Program-made: the position numbers and the translations under genes | DNA from: CAVRZY01 sp963725415 | Lineage (GTDB): Bacteria > Acidobacteriota > Terriglobia > Bryobacterales > Bryobacteraceae | Reading direction: 5' to 3' | NCBI GenBank assembly: GCA_963725415.1 | Contig: CAVRZY010000243.1 | Span: 1-64,000 of the forward strand | Length of the DNA: 64,000 nucleotides | Notes under the pieces: model-generated | Database searches by the model: none | What the model saw: the letters and a program-made list of their open reading frames with translations, nothing else | Told to the model about the DNA's origin: nothing | Shown here: piece after piece, positions 55,111-64,000 of the stretch | Numbering within the stretch: position 1 is the first letter of the stretch | Layout: every line of letters begins with the position of its first letter

Positions 55111-56523
55111 ATGAGACAACTGCAATTATCCAGTGAAGAGATGCGGGCGCTCGGCTACCTGGTCGTGGACACCGTGGTCGAGCATTTCGAGACGTTGCGC
55201 GATAAGTCTCCCTGCCGCCGGGGCGACCGCAAGGTGCTCGAAACCCTGCTGCGCGAGCCGCTGCCGCAACAGGGGATGAACGCCCAAAGCGTGGTTCGGT
55301 ATTTGCAGCAAAACGTCTTTTCCAACATGATGCACATAGACCACCCGCGCTTCTTCGCCTTCGTGCCCAGCCCCAGCAACTTTGTCGGCGCCATGGCGGA
55401 CGCGCTGGCCAGCGGATTGAATGGCTTCGTGGGCACATGGTTCGCGGGTTCCGGGATGGCTCAGATCGAGCTGGTCACCGTGGATTGGCTGCGCCAGCTT
55501 TGCGGCTTGCCCGAGACGGCGGGCGGCCTGTTTGTCAGCGGCGGCTCGATGGCCAACCTCACTGGGCTGGCCGTGGCCCGGCACGTCCGCCTCAACGATG
55601 AGATGGCCGGCGCGGTCATCTACTACTCCGACCAGACCCACTCTTCCATCGAGCGGGCGTTGCGCGTGCTGGGATTCCAGCCCCACCAGATCCGGAGACT
55701 GCCCTGCGACGAGGCCTTTCGCCTGGGCCTGGCGGCTCTTGAGAGCGCCGTGGCGGACGACAAAGCGGGCGGGAAGACTCCTTTTTGCGTGGTGGCCAAC
55801 GCTGGGACCACCAACACCGGCGCCATCGACCCGCTGCCGGAGTTGGCGCAGGTGTGCCGTAAGGAGGGCTTGTGGCTGCACGCCGACGGCGCGTACGGCG
55901 CCGCCGCGGTCCTCTCCGAGGAAGGCCGCGCCCTCCTGCGCGGCCTCGAGCTGGTCGATTCGCTCTCCCTGGACCCGCACAAGTGGCTCTTCCAGCCCTT
56001 CGAGAGCGGCTGCGTGCTGGTCCGCGAGGAAGGCTGGCTCAAAGACACGTTCCGTATCCTGCCCGAGTATCTACGCGACGTACACCGGAGCGAAGAAGAG
56101 GTCAATTTCTGCGACCGCGGCATCCAGCTCACCCGTAACTTCCGCGCTCTCAAGTTGTGGATGTCGCTCAAGGTGTTCGGGCTGGAGGCCTTCCGCCAGG
56201 CCGTCTCCTGGGGTATCAGGCTGGCCGAGCTGGCCGAGCAGCGGCTGCGCAACTCGCCCTGCTTCGAAATCGTCACCCCCGCGCAGATCGGCATCGTCTC
56301 CTTCCGCTACACCGCCCCAGGCCGATCTGCCGAAGAGCTGGAGGCCGTCAACCAGCGCCTGGTCGAAGCCATGATCGCAGACGGCTACGCCATCCTCACT
56401 TCGACCACTCTGCGAGGCCGCACCGTGCTTCGGCTGTGCACCATCAACCCCCGCACTACCGAAGACGACCTCGAGGAAACCATCCGCCGCCTGGAGCGCT
56501 TCGGCCGTCGATTGCAGTCTTGA
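55111..56523 (+). CDS. PLP-dependent group II decarboxylase (aromatic-L-amino-acid decarboxylase-like)
   Basis: The 470-residue protein has HPRFFAFVPSPSNFVGAMAD, GGLFVSGGSMANLTGLAVAR, the His stacking on PLP in TPFCVVANAGTTNTGAID context (LHADGAYGAAAVL) and the Schiff-base lysine K291 in SLDPHKWLFQPFESGCV. It is typical of tyrosine/DOPA/tryptophan decarboxylase relatives; substrate not predictable. Its start lies one base after the lyase stop, so the two are translationally coupled even though no metabolic link is obvious. Confidence 0.9.
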   Translation: MRQLQLSSEEMRALGYLVVDTVVEHFETLRDKSPCRRGDRKVLETLLREPLPQQGMNAQSVVRYLQQNVFSNMMHIDHPRFFAFVPSPSNFVGAMADALASGLNGFVGTWFAGSGMAQIELVTVDWLRQLCGLPETAGGLFVSGGSMANLTGLAVARHVRLNDEMAGAVIYYSDQTHSSIERALRVLGFQPHQIRRLPCDEAFRLGLAALESAVADDKAGGKTPFCVVANAGTTNTGAIDPLPELAQVCRKEGLWLHADGAYGAAAVLSEEGRALLRGLELVDSLSLDPHKWLFQPFESGCVLVREEGWLKDTFRILPEYLRDVHRSEEEVNFCDRGIQLTRNFRALKLWMSLKVFGLEAFRQAVSWGIRLAELAEQRLRNSPCFEIVTPAQIGIVSFRYTAPGRSAEELEAVNQRLVEAMIADGYAILTSTTLRGRTVLRLCTINPRTTEDDLEETIRRLERFGRRLQS

Positions 56524-56535
56524 AAGTGTACCATC

Positions 56536-56886
56536 ATGCCCGAACCATTCTCGAGTTCTGTCGAAGTGCGATTCATTGATCGCGAGGAGATACTGGACGA
56601 CCTCCGCCGTGCCGCCGCCGAAGCGCGCTCTGCCCACCCCGAGATCCTCCGAGTGTTTCTGTTCGGCTCCCTGGTTCGCGGTAATTGGACTGCCGATAGC
56701 GACGCAGATCTGATCGTCGTCGCGGATCGCGATTTCCCCGACCTCCTCGAGCGCAGCCGCTACCAGATCCATTCGAAACTGATCCCCACCGACACGCTCG
56801 TCTATTCTCGAAGCGAGTTCGACGACCTGGCGCGAGAACCCACCAGTTTCCTCGCTCAGAGTCTGCGCGTCGCGATCGAACTCTGA
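56536..56886 (+). CDS. Orphan minimal nucleotidyltransferase (MNT-type)
   Basis: The 116-residue protein has the core LRVFLFGSLVRGNWTADSDA followed by DLIVV: Gly-Ser plus Asp-x-Asp of the Pol-beta-like nucleotidyltransferase fold. Such proteins usually act as antitoxins for HEPN toxins, but no HEPN gene is adjacent; the flanking genes are a PLP decarboxylase (12 bases upstream) and a CocE-type hydrolase. A separate domain (PTDTLVYSRSEFDDLAREPT) completes the protein. Function without a partner is unknown. Confidence 0.78.
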   Translation: MPEPFSSSVEVRFIDREEILDDLRRAAAEARSAHPEILRVFLFGSLVRGNWTADSDADLIVVADRDFPDLLERSRYQIHSKLIPTDTLVYSRSEFDDLAREPTSFLAQSLRVAIEL

Positions 56887-56900
56887 CATGATGTTTACTC

Positions 56901-58721
56901 ATGACCAAATGGTTTGATGGCTGTATCCTTCTTCTCTCCGCCCTGCTGCTGCCCGCCGCCCCGCCGGAGCAGTTCGATTCCTACGCCGTCTCGACCGTGA
57001 TGGCGCCGATGCGCGACGGGGTGCAGTTGGCCACGGACGTTTATCGGCCGGCGCGAGCCGGCACGCCAGTCGAGGGCAAGTTTCCTGTGCTGCTCTATCG
57101 CACGCCTTACAACAAGAGCGGCCAGCGCCAGGATGGCGCTTACTTCGCGCAGCGCGGCTACGTGGTGCTGTCGCAGGACTGCCGCGGCCGCTTCGCCTCC
57201 CAGGGAGAGTTCTACGCCTTCGTCAACGAGGGTAAGGACGGTTTCGATGCCATCGAGTGGGCCGCCTCGCAACCCTGGTCGAACGGAAAGGTCGGCACCA
57301 TCGGCGCCTCCTATCTGGCCTGGGACCAATACCACGCGGCCATGTACCGCCCGCCGCACCTGGTGGCCATGTTCGCGCTGGTGGGCGGCGCAGATTTCTA
57401 TCAAGAGTACGGCTACCCGGGCGGGGTGCCCAACCTTAGTTGGCCGCTGTGGATCCTGCGATCCGCGGAGTCCAGCCCGCAGGGCCTGCGCGACCCGGCG
57501 GCCGCCCAGCCGCTCCGGGAATTGCTGAAGATCGGTCCGGCTCCCTGGCTCGCCCTCCATCCCCAGAATCGCGCCGAGATCCTCCGCAAGTTCCCCGCGC
57601 ACCTGAAGATGTACCAGGACTTCCTCGATCACCCGGAGTTCGAGGCCGAGTGGAGGCAGCAGGGTTTCTATACCAAGGGCTACTACAAGATCATGAAGGA
57701 CGTCCCGGTCTTCTTCGTCACCGGCTGGTACGACTACTTCGCCGAAGGCGTGCTGGAGAATTTCTCCGCCCTCTCGCGCCTCCAGAAGTCTCCCAAGATG
57801 CTCCTGGTGGGCCCCTGGCCGCACGGCACCGGCCTGGCCGAGTGCGGGGATGCGGCTTTCGGACCGGACGCCGCCCGGGACCAGCGCGCGCTGGCGCTGG
57901 ATTGGTTCGACCACTGGATGAAAGGCCAGCCCTTTGAGAAGATCGGCGCGGAAGCCGCGCAACTGTTCCGCATGGGTGGAGGCGACGGCTCGCGCACTGC
58001 GGCCGGCCGGTTCAATCATGGAGGCGCGTGGCGCACGGCGTCCTCCTGGCCGCTGCCCGGCTCACGGATTTCGAAACACTACATCCACGCGGACAGCGCC
58101 TTGAACCAGACGCCGCCCGCTCAAGAAAAACCATCCACTTTTCTTTTCGATCCCGAGCGGCCGGTGGCGACCATCGGCGGGCGCTACGGCCTGGGCGCCT
58201 GGACCCCCAACTGCGCCCAGGACCAGGTCTGCTCTCCGAAGATCCTGGGCTGCGAGGATTCCTCCCCTCTCAACCGCCGCGCCGACGTGCTCTCGTTCTC
58301 TACCGGCCTACTGGAATCGCCCGTCGAAGTCACCGGAAAGATCCGCGCCGCGCTCTGGATCTCTTCCGACCAGCCGGACACCGACTTCACCGCCAAGCTG
58401 ATGGATGTCTATCCCAACGGCTATGCGCTGATCCTCGCGGATGGGCAGATCCGTGCCCGCTATCGGAGCAGTTTCGAAAAAGCGGAATTGATGAAACCGC
58501 GCGCAGTCTACAGGGTGGCGATTGACCTCGGCTCGACCAGCAATCTGTTTTCGACAGGCCACCGCATCCGGCTGGACATCTCCTCCAGCAACTACCCTAA
58601 GTTCGAGCCCAATCCCAACACCGGCGAGCCTGTGAACCGCTGGAGCCGCCGCGTGAAAGCACAGAACACCGTCTATCACGACGCCCGCCGCCCCTCTCAC
58701 GTCGAGCTACCGCTCCGCTGA
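56901..58721 (+). CDS. Secreted CocE/NonD-family (X-Pro dipeptidyl-peptidase S15-like) hydrolase
   Basis: The 606-residue protein begins MTKWFDGCILLLSALLLPAA (signal peptide). The alpha/beta hydrolase core has MRDGVQLATDVYRPARAGTP, SQDCRGRFASQGEFYAFVNE, the nucleophile S137 in GASYLAW, and FVTGWYDYFAEG containing the likely acid region, with WPHGTG downstream for the His. A C-terminal jelly-roll (RADVLSFSTGLLESPVEVTG, FTAKLMDVYPNGYALILADG) is typical of PepX_C. It would hydrolyse esters or amides in the periplasm. The 3' end overlaps the convergent GH106-like frame by 125 bases. Confidence 0.87.
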   Translation: MTKWFDGCILLLSALLLPAAPPEQFDSYAVSTVMAPMRDGVQLATDVYRPARAGTPVEGKFPVLLYRTPYNKSGQRQDGAYFAQRGYVVLSQDCRGRFASQGEFYAFVNEGKDGFDAIEWAASQPWSNGKVGTIGASYLAWDQYHAAMYRPPHLVAMFALVGGADFYQEYGYPGGVPNLSWPLWILRSAESSPQGLRDPAAAQPLRELLKIGPAPWLALHPQNRAEILRKFPAHLKMYQDFLDHPEFEAEWRQQGFYTKGYYKIMKDVPVFFVTGWYDYFAEGVLENFSALSRLQKSPKMLLVGPWPHGTGLAECGDAAFGPDAARDQRALALDWFDHWMKGQPFEKIGAEAAQLFRMGGGDGSRTAAGRFNHGGAWRTASSWPLPGSRISKHYIHADSALNQTPPAQEKPSTFLFDPERPVATIGGRYGLGAWTPNCAQDQVCSPKILGCEDSSPLNRRADVLSFSTGLLESPVEVTGKIRAALWISSDQPDTDFTAKLMDVYPNGYALILADGQIRARYRSSFEKAELMKPRAVYRVAIDLGSTSNLFSTGHRIRLDISSSNYPKFEPNPNTGEPVNRWSRRVKAQNTVYHDARRPSHVELPLR

Positions 58722-61700
58722 CTCGAAGGATGCGCACCGGTCCCTCCAGCCCGTTCGGGCGGATCGCTTGCAGGCGGTCCCGCTCCGTCTTATAGCGCAG
58801 CCCCCAGCTTCCACGCGGGTAAATCGTATCGCCTTGCGATTGCCAGCCCGCATCCGAGTTGGCCACGCGGATTCGTAGCTTGTTCTCGCGGCGAACCTGG
58901 CGCGAGATGTCGAAGCGGAAGGGCCGCCAGGCGCGCTCTCCGACCTTCTCGCCGTTCAGCCACACTTCCGCCGCCACGCCCACCTCACCCAGATCGAGGA
59001 AGACCTGCTTGCCCGTTCCCTGGAAATCGAATTCCGTTTCGTAAATGGCCGAGCCCGAGTAGTGCGCCAGCCCGCAATCGGTCCACGATTGCAGTGTGAA
59101 CGGCACAGTCTTGGTGCGAAAAGCGACTGGATGCTCCGGCTCCTCCGCACTGTCTATGGTGAAGGTGCCGGCCCCTGCGCCTGGCGGGATCGCCACCGTG
59201 AGGCGTTCGCGCTTCATCTCGACCGGCGGCAGAGTCTCCTCCCGCGCATAGGCCAAGTCTTGCAGCGTGGCTCCGGCCTCATCGACGATCCGGAACATGA
59301 ACGCCGTCGGCGCCATCAGACTCGGGCCGATCTTGAGCAGCACTCGGTTCCACCCGCGGCGCACCTCGATCGGCCTGCGCTCGGCCCAGGCATCGCGCAT
59401 CAGCGACCACTTGGGATGGCGGTGGATGTCCAACTTCAGTTCCCCGTTCCACCAGACCTTCATGCTGTCTGCAAAAGCGGTCAAGAGATTTGCCCGGCGC
59501 GCCACCGGGGAATAGACGAAAGCGTGGGCATAATACACGCCCGGCGTGCGGTCGCGCAGCGTCACCGAGTAGGTGGGCGACTCGCTCCACTTCCAGCCAA
59601 CCTCCCCCAGCGCTCCTTGGTACTTCGCCGCGGGCTTGAACTCGCCTTCCGGAGGATAGGCGCGGAAAAAGCCCTGGTGATCGTCATACGGAAACGGCCC
59701 GATGAGCCACCACTGGCGATTCGAGAGCCGCTCCGGCGCCAGCCACACCGGCTCCGGATCATCGGCCCGCTGCGCATAGGGCACGCGGATTTCCGGCGCC
59801 TCCAGCGTCAATCGCCAGCCGGTCCGCGGCAACGTCATCGCCACCGATTCAGACCGCGGCTTCAGTAGCACAGGCCCATGGCCTGTCGCGCCCGTCACCA
59901 CAAAAAACGCATCCCAGGGCCCGAACCTGAGCGTGACCTGTCCCGCCCCCTCCGCCGGCAAACTCGACCGCTCGCCCGTCTCCGCATTCCACTTCTCGAA
60001 CGCGCCCCCGCCAGGAAATCGCAGGGTGAGGTCGCGCTGCCACGGCGTGTCGTTCACCACCCAGTACCAATCCACGCCCTCACCCTGACGGTGGGAGAAA
60101 TAAAGGTCCGCTGGGTCGCCCGCGACGACTTCCACCTGCGGCGGCTCAACCGAACGAAGCGCCTCAAGCACCGGGCGAAGATCCGCCCGCACTTCCGCCG
60201 GCGCCTCGATGGGGCGCATGTAGTCCAGCCGATCCATGAACGGCTTGTGCTCGCGCACCACGAAGCGCCGCAGGCCCGCGCCGCTCAGCCCGCGCGGCAA
60301 CTCGCCCACCGCCAGCACCATCCCGCCTGCCTCGACGAACTTCCGCACCTTCTCGATGGCCCGCTCCTCCATGTCGGTCATTGGCGGCAGGATCAGCACG
60401 CGAAATTGTTCGTCCGCCAGGTGCAGCGCGCGGTCCTGGATTCTGGCCTGCTCCAGGTAGTAGCTGTCCACAATGTGGTAATCCCAGCCGCCGCGCGCCA
60501 GTTCGAGTTCGAGCGCCGTGTAGAAGTTCTGGACATGATCCATCGCGTTGCTCCACAACAGGTCGCGGTGGGGTTTGTTGCTGAACAGAGTTGCGGAGTT
60601 CGCAAACGCGGTCTCCAGCGGGTAGTAGATCGCAATTGGCGCCACGTGCCGCCCCTGCGCATTCATGTACTGGGCCCGCCGGACGTAATCTGCGTAGTGG
60701 TGGAAAAACCGCCAGAACGGCTGTCCCAAAAACCATTGCGGCGGCCAGGTGATCTTGCGCGGATCATAGTCGAAATACGGCACCAGCGTGTTGGCGCCCC
60801 ACAGCAGGCACATGTTCGTGCCTAGCCGCATCTTCTCCGGGCTCAGGAAGCTATCGTGCCCCTGCAAGCCCTGGTTCTCGACCAACAGCGGTTTGCGGTC
60901 GAAGTGCGCCACCGAGACCGCCTCCTTAAAATCCATGGGCATCCGCGCTCGCTCCAGCAGCGCGTCGATTTCCACCAGCGTTCCCGAGCGCCACAGGCGG
61001 AACATGTCCCCGGCCTGCCCCACTTGAATGTAGAGCTGCTCCTCGTACGCCGAGGTCCCGTGCTTCAGCCCGTGCCGCCGGCACCACTCCGCAACTTGCC
61101 CCGTGAACGAGTTTACGTACAGATCCGAGACGACGTCCAGGTAATCCCGGCGCACCTTGCCAGAGAGCGTCGCGTCCGCCACGTCGTGCACCAGCAGCGG
61201 CAGCATAGGCCTCAGGTCGTACTGCTTGCGCTTTTCGAACTCCTCCCACAACCGGGGCGTATAGGCGATTGGAACGCCGTAGGCGCCCTCGTGGTCGGCC
61301 ACCGTAAGTTGGAGGGTGCTCCCCAGGTGCTGCGGAAATCGCCGCGCGTACTCCTCGTAGACGATGTCGAGGTAGGCCCTCACCGCCTGCGGATTGAGCA
61401 GGTCCACGCGGGTGTTGTGCCCGCCCACCGCGGGTTCCAATCGGTAAACCGTGACCAGCCACTCCCCCGCCGGAACCTCCCAGCGCAACGTCGTACCGTC
61501 CGGCTGGAGCAGTCGCAGGGATTTCTCTTCGAGCCGGCCCGACTCGTTCTGCCTCGCCGCCACCACCAACGCCGCGCGTCCGATTTCCTGCGCCCAGCTT
61601 CGCGGCCCATTCACTGCGTGCTCTTCATACTTCAACCGCTCGATGCGAAACTCCGGGTGCTGCTGCAAGACCCGGCTCAGCTCCGGCTTCCCCGACCAGA

Positions 61701-62061
61701 AATCCCAGGCGTGCCCGCTGGGCCAGTCGTATTCGTCCGCCATGTTGAGCGTGAAGCCGAGCTCCTTCGCGATATCAAGCGCCGCGCCGATCTGCCGCCA
61801 GTAGGCCTCCGACAGATACGGAACCTCCATGCCGTCCCAGGGAAACACGATAGCCTGATACACCCCCTGGCCGATCATCTCCCGGATCTGCCGCCGCGTC
61901 TCCTCGGGCGTAACCCTCCCGTTCCAATACCAGTACGGCATCACAGAGTACGCGCGCGGCGGGTTGCGAAAGCCCATGTAAAGCGCCTCGCCAGCGGTGG
62001 CGGCGCCACCGCCCCAGCAGATGCTCGCCAACAGCCCCAAGACAACTTTCCGTCGCATCAT
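58597..62061 (-). CDS. Secreted GH106-like glycoside hydrolase (alpha-L-rhamnosidase type)
   Basis: ATG 62061 follows AGGTGGG and starts MMRRKVVLGLLASICWGGGA, a signal peptide, in an ~1154-residue protein. The N-terminal barrel has VMPYWYWNGRVTPEETRRQI and REMIGQGVYQAIVFPWDG, the GH106 opening. LNMADEYDWPSGHAWDFWSG, VDEYDWP-type residues and MADEYDW are candidate active-site elements. The C-terminus contains sugar-binding beta domains (VFLDLGEVGVAAEVWLNGEK). Homology ends at GLEGPVRILRVS near 58724; the frame runs 42 residues further, antisense to the CocE gene, before a stop, so the true end is uncertain. Confidence 0.8.
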   Translation of the reverse strand: MMRRKVVLGLLASICWGGGAATAGEALYMGFRNPPRAYSVMPYWYWNGRVTPEETRRQIREMIGQGVYQAIVFPWDGMEVPYLSEAYWRQIGAALDIAKELGFTLNMADEYDWPSGHAWDFWSGKPELSRVLQQHPEFRIERLKYEEHAVNGPRSWAQEIGRAALVVAARQNESGRLEEKSLRLLQPDGTTLRWEVPAGEWLVTVYRLEPAVGGHNTRVDLLNPQAVRAYLDIVYEEYARRFPQHLGSTLQLTVADHEGAYGVPIAYTPRLWEEFEKRKQYDLRPMLPLLVHDVADATLSGKVRRDYLDVVSDLYVNSFTGQVAEWCRRHGLKHGTSAYEEQLYIQVGQAGDMFRLWRSGTLVEIDALLERARMPMDFKEAVSVAHFDRKPLLVENQGLQGHDSFLSPEKMRLGTNMCLLWGANTLVPYFDYDPRKITWPPQWFLGQPFWRFFHHYADYVRRAQYMNAQGRHVAPIAIYYPLETAFANSATLFSNKPHRDLLWSNAMDHVQNFYTALELELARGGWDYHIVDSYYLEQARIQDRALHLADEQFRVLILPPMTDMEERAIEKVRKFVEAGGMVLAVGELPRGLSGAGLRRFVVREHKPFMDRLDYMRPIEAPAEVRADLRPVLEALRSVEPPQVEVVAGDPADLYFSHRQGEGVDWYWVVNDTPWQRDLTLRFPGGGAFEKWNAETGERSSLPAEGAGQVTLRFGPWDAFFVVTGATGHGPVLLKPRSESVAMTLPRTGWRLTLEAPEIRVPYAQRADDPEPVWLAPERLSNRQWWLIGPFPYDDHQGFFRAYPPEGEFKPAAKYQGALGEVGWKWSESPTYSVTLRDRTPGVYYAHAFVYSPVARRANLLTAFADSMKVWWNGELKLDIHRHPKWSLMRDAWAERRPIEVRRGWNRVLLKIGPSLMAPTAFMFRIVDEAGATLQDLAYAREETLPPVEMKRERLTVAIPPGAGAGTFTIDSAEEPEHPVAFRTKTVPFTLQSWTDCGLAHYSGSAIYETEFDFQGTGKQVFLDLGEVGVAAEVWLNGEKVGERAWRPFRFDISRQVRRENKLRIRVANSDAGWQSQGDTIYPRGSWGLRYKTERDRLQAIRPNGLEGPVRILRVSGAVARRERGGGRRDRRCSVLSRGGSSGSQARRCWDWART

Positions 62062-62080
62062 CCCACCTGGGATTGTAGCC

Positions 62081-62788
62081 TTATGGAGAATCAGACCGGT
62101 CCTGCGTCGCGCCCACATCGTTCCCTGACGGTCGCGGCTCGGAAGCCTTCTGTTCGTAGGCCGCCATCTGGTCCAGCAGCCCAAAGAGGAACTCGCGATC
62201 CGCGCGTGCCATCTCCGCCAGCTTCACGTCCATCACCAGGGTCAGGGTCCCGCCGCTTCTCAGCCGCACGGTTTTCGATTCGCGCCGCGCTGGCGTGGAG
62301 GCGGCCACAGGAGTGCGAGCGCCGGCCCGCCGCAAACCGGGCTCCCGCGTTTTTCTCTGGAGCAGCACCGAGAGTGGGCGTTCGGCGTAGCTGGCCGCCT
62401 GGAGGAAAAACGAAACCGCCTTGCGGTGGGTATGGCCGCTTATGCCGTAGCGCCGCAAGGCCTCTTCGATCTGGCGCGGGGAGGCCTTGGCCAGATCCAG
62501 CGCCCCCAGCTCCGTGTAGCTCCTCTCCAGAATCCTGCGCAGCGTCCGCCTCCTATGCTCTGGGTTCTGGACCAGCTCGCGCAGGTCGGCACTCGGGCAG
62601 CCCTCTTCATCAATCAGCCCCAGGAACCGGAATGCCGCCAGCAACTGCCCCTGCGTGGCGCCGGAATGCGAGGGCCAGACCGAACGGTCCACCCGGTCGG
62701 GCAGGCCCCTCTGGAAGCTTTCAATCGCCGTCAAGAACGTCTTAAAGGGCACGTACGGCGCCGCGCCCACCGGCCGGTTGTGTTCCAT
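62081..62788 (-). CDS. DUF5343-domain protein
   Basis: The 235-residue protein begins MEHNRPVGAAPYVPFKTFLT and has the DUF5343 pattern YVPFKTFLTAIESFQRGLPD, WPSHSGATQGQLLAAFRFLG and LERSYTELGALDL, with GISGHTHRKAVSFFLQAASY. It has a charged C-terminal tail and no membrane segment. DUF5343 proteins look like small helical DNA-binding or signalling adaptors of unknown role. It ends 19 bases from the GH106-like start and may be co-transcribed with it. The spacer 62789-63073 to smc shows no recognisable gene or structure. Confidence 0.75.
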   Translation of the reverse strand: MEHNRPVGAAPYVPFKTFLTAIESFQRGLPDRVDRSVWPSHSGATQGQLLAAFRFLGLIDEEGCPSADLRELVQNPEHRRRTLRRILERSYTELGALDLAKASPRQIEEALRRYGISGHTHRKAVSFFLQAASYAERPLSVLLQRKTREPGLRRAGARTPVAASTPARRESKTVRLRSGGTLTLVMDVKLAEMARADREFLFGLLDQMAAYEQKASEPRPSGNDVGATQDRSDSP

Positions 62789-63073
62789 CTATGCCGTAAC
62801 CCATTATGCCTCTCAATGCCACAGTCAATCCAGCGGCGGACTTTTTTTGGCGTTGACCCGTGGCATCGTTAGAATCGAGGGGCAGGGGGAGGCGCCTTCG
62901 GACAGCTCGCTGGGAGTTTGGCGCCTTGGCCACCGGATGTTGGGCCTCATTCCGAATAGGCCCCGCATGCTGTAGGGCGCTTTACTTTTCCGCCGTTCCC
63001 GGCTAGCATGGATGTAATCCCCCGAGCCGAGCCCCGGTGGGCGCGGAATGAACCTTGGAGAGAGGTATAGGCT

Positions 63074-64000
63074 TTGCTCAGATTAAAGCGCGTCGAGCTT
63101 CACGGCTTCAAGTCGTTTCCTGAGCGTGCAGAACTCCGCTTCCACGGCATGGGGGTCGCTGCCATTGTCGGCCCCAATGGCTGCGGCAAATCCAATCTGG
63201 CGGACGCCATCAACTGGGTGCTAGGGGAACAATCTGCCAAGATCCTGCGCGGCGCCCGCATGGAGGACGTCATCTTCGCGGGCACCCGCGACCGCAAACC
63301 CCTCGGTCTGGCTTCGGTCACGCTCACCCTGGCCGAGCCCGCCCTGGAAGTGCACCGCGCGCTCCAGCCCGGCAAGACCAATGGGACCCCCAGGGTCAAC
63401 GGATCCCTAATCCGTGCGGCGGGCAACTCTCCATGGGACGGCAAGGGCCTGTCCACCGGCGAAAGGGCCACCGAGATCACCGTTACCCGCCGGCTGTTCC
63501 GGTCTGGCGAGAGCGAGTATCTGATCAACGGTCGCACCGCCCGGCTTCGCGACATTCAGGACATCTTCATGGGCACCGGCCTGGGACCGGAGTCCTACGC
63601 CATCATCGAACAGGGGCGTATCGGTCAGATCCTTTCTTCCCGTCCCCAGGACCGCCGTGCCGTTGTCGAGGAAGCCGCTGGCGTCTCGAAGTTCAAAGCC
63701 CGACGCCGCCTGGCGGAGGCCCGGCTGGAGGGCGCCAAGCACAACCTGGAGCGCGTCTTCGACATCCTCGAAGAAGTCGGGCGCCAGGCCAACTCGCTCA
63801 AGCGTCAGGCCGCCAAGGCCCGCCGCTACCAAGAACTCCGGCGGGAAATGAACGCCCAGTTGCGCCGAGTTCTGGCGGGCCGCTTCCAGATGCTGGAACG
63901 GGAAACGGCCAAGATCGCGCTGGACCTCAACCTAGCTTCGTCCGGCTTCCAGTCCCGTTCCGCCGAGACCTCCGAAAAGGAGCAGGCTCACGGCCGCTGC
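63074..64000 (+). CDS. smc: Chromosome segregation protein SMC, N-terminal part (runs off the window)
   Basis: TTG 63074, eight bases after a GGAGAGAGG site, begins MLRLKRVELHGFKSFPERAE. Walker A is GPNGCGKSN at residues 33-41, followed by GEQSAKILRGARMEDVIFAG, GMGTGLGPESYAIIEQGRIG and PQDRRAVVEEAAGVSKFKAR, all characteristic of the SMC head and the start of the coiled coil (from about residue 195). A short Pro/Gly-rich insertion near residues 95-125 (ALQPGKTNGTPRVNGSLIRA) is unusual but in frame. SMC compacts and segregates chromosomes with ScpA/ScpB. The gene continues beyond 64000. Confidence 0.95.
   Translation, partial: MLRLKRVELHGFKSFPERAELRFHGMGVAAIVGPNGCGKSNLADAINWVLGEQSAKILRGARMEDVIFAGTRDRKPLGLASVTLTLAEPALEVHRALQPGKTNGTPRVNGSLIRAAGNSPWDGKGLSTGERATEITVTRRLFRSGESEYLINGRTARLRDIQDIFMGTGLGPESYAIIEQGRIGQILSSRPQDRRAVVEEAAGVSKFKARRRLAEARLEGAKHNLERVFDILEEVGRQANSLKRQAAKARRYQELRREMNAQLRRVLAGRFQMLERETAKIALDLNLASSGFQSRSAETSEKEQAHGRC

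Overview
The window looks like chromosome of an Acidobacteriota member close to Bryobacterales/Solibacter. The reasons are high GC content, three proteins with the C-terminal beta-sandwich domain expanded in Solibacter (TIGR03437 type), a CHASE2 kinase with an NtrC-type regulator, a PEP-CTERM protein, and many secreted carbohydrate-active enzymes. The first ~545 bases are different: lower GC, and they hold the 3' end of an apgM-like gene followed by the start of a Firmicutes-like aspartokinase. That reading breaks off in mid-domain into acidobacterial sequence, so the left edge is most likely an assembly chimera.

Layout. 0.9-14 kb carries a lipoprotein, carB (full length but with about eleven single-base frameshifts), carA, metX-metW, a two-gene ATPase/Toprim-like cassette, glutamate dehydrogenase, a membrane protein and thiC. 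14-21 kb carries a secreted M24 peptidase, a CHASE2 histidine kinase with a sigma54-type regulator, a FecR-like protein and a TPR protein. 21.5-36.4 kb is a block of secreted polysaccharide-active proteins: a bicupin isomerase-like protein, two tandem GH clan-A paralogues, a beta-helix protein, an esterase, a TIM-barrel hydrolase-like protein, an iron alcohol dehydrogenase and a beta-propeller/DUF3604 protein. 36.4-40.3 kb is a rearranged zone with an HTH-nucleotidyltransferase/HEPN pair, DUF72, a PEP-CTERM gene, degraded second copies and an ECF sigma factor. 40.5-46.8 kb holds two tandem large beta-propeller/TIGR03437 proteins. 46.8-52.8 kb holds a two-component pair, a cpaF-type ATPase, two type II toxin-antitoxin modules and YjbQ. 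52.8-62 kb holds a zinc ribbon protein, heparinase-like lyase, PLP decarboxylase, orphan nucleotidyltransferase, CocE-type hydrolase and a GH106-like enzyme. The right edge holds a DUF5343 protein and the start of smc.

The most interesting structure is a recurring architecture: three accessory segments lie between partial duplicates of a neighbouring gene. The ATPase/Toprim-like cassette sits between metW and a second, ~79% identical metW 3' end. The MazF-type toxin-antitoxin pair sits between cpaF and a deleted second cpaF 3' end. The PEP-CTERM gene sits between two copies of a nucleotidyltransferase/DUF72/sigma-factor 3' block. This suggests that cargo genes enter (or are retained) at gene 3' ends together with a duplicated gene end.

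Several genes (carB, cpaF, the NtrC-type regulator, a histidine kinase, an esterase) carry single-base indels, mostly +1, inside otherwise well-conserved coding sequence. These look more like sequence errors than decay, but this cannot be settled from the sequence alone.
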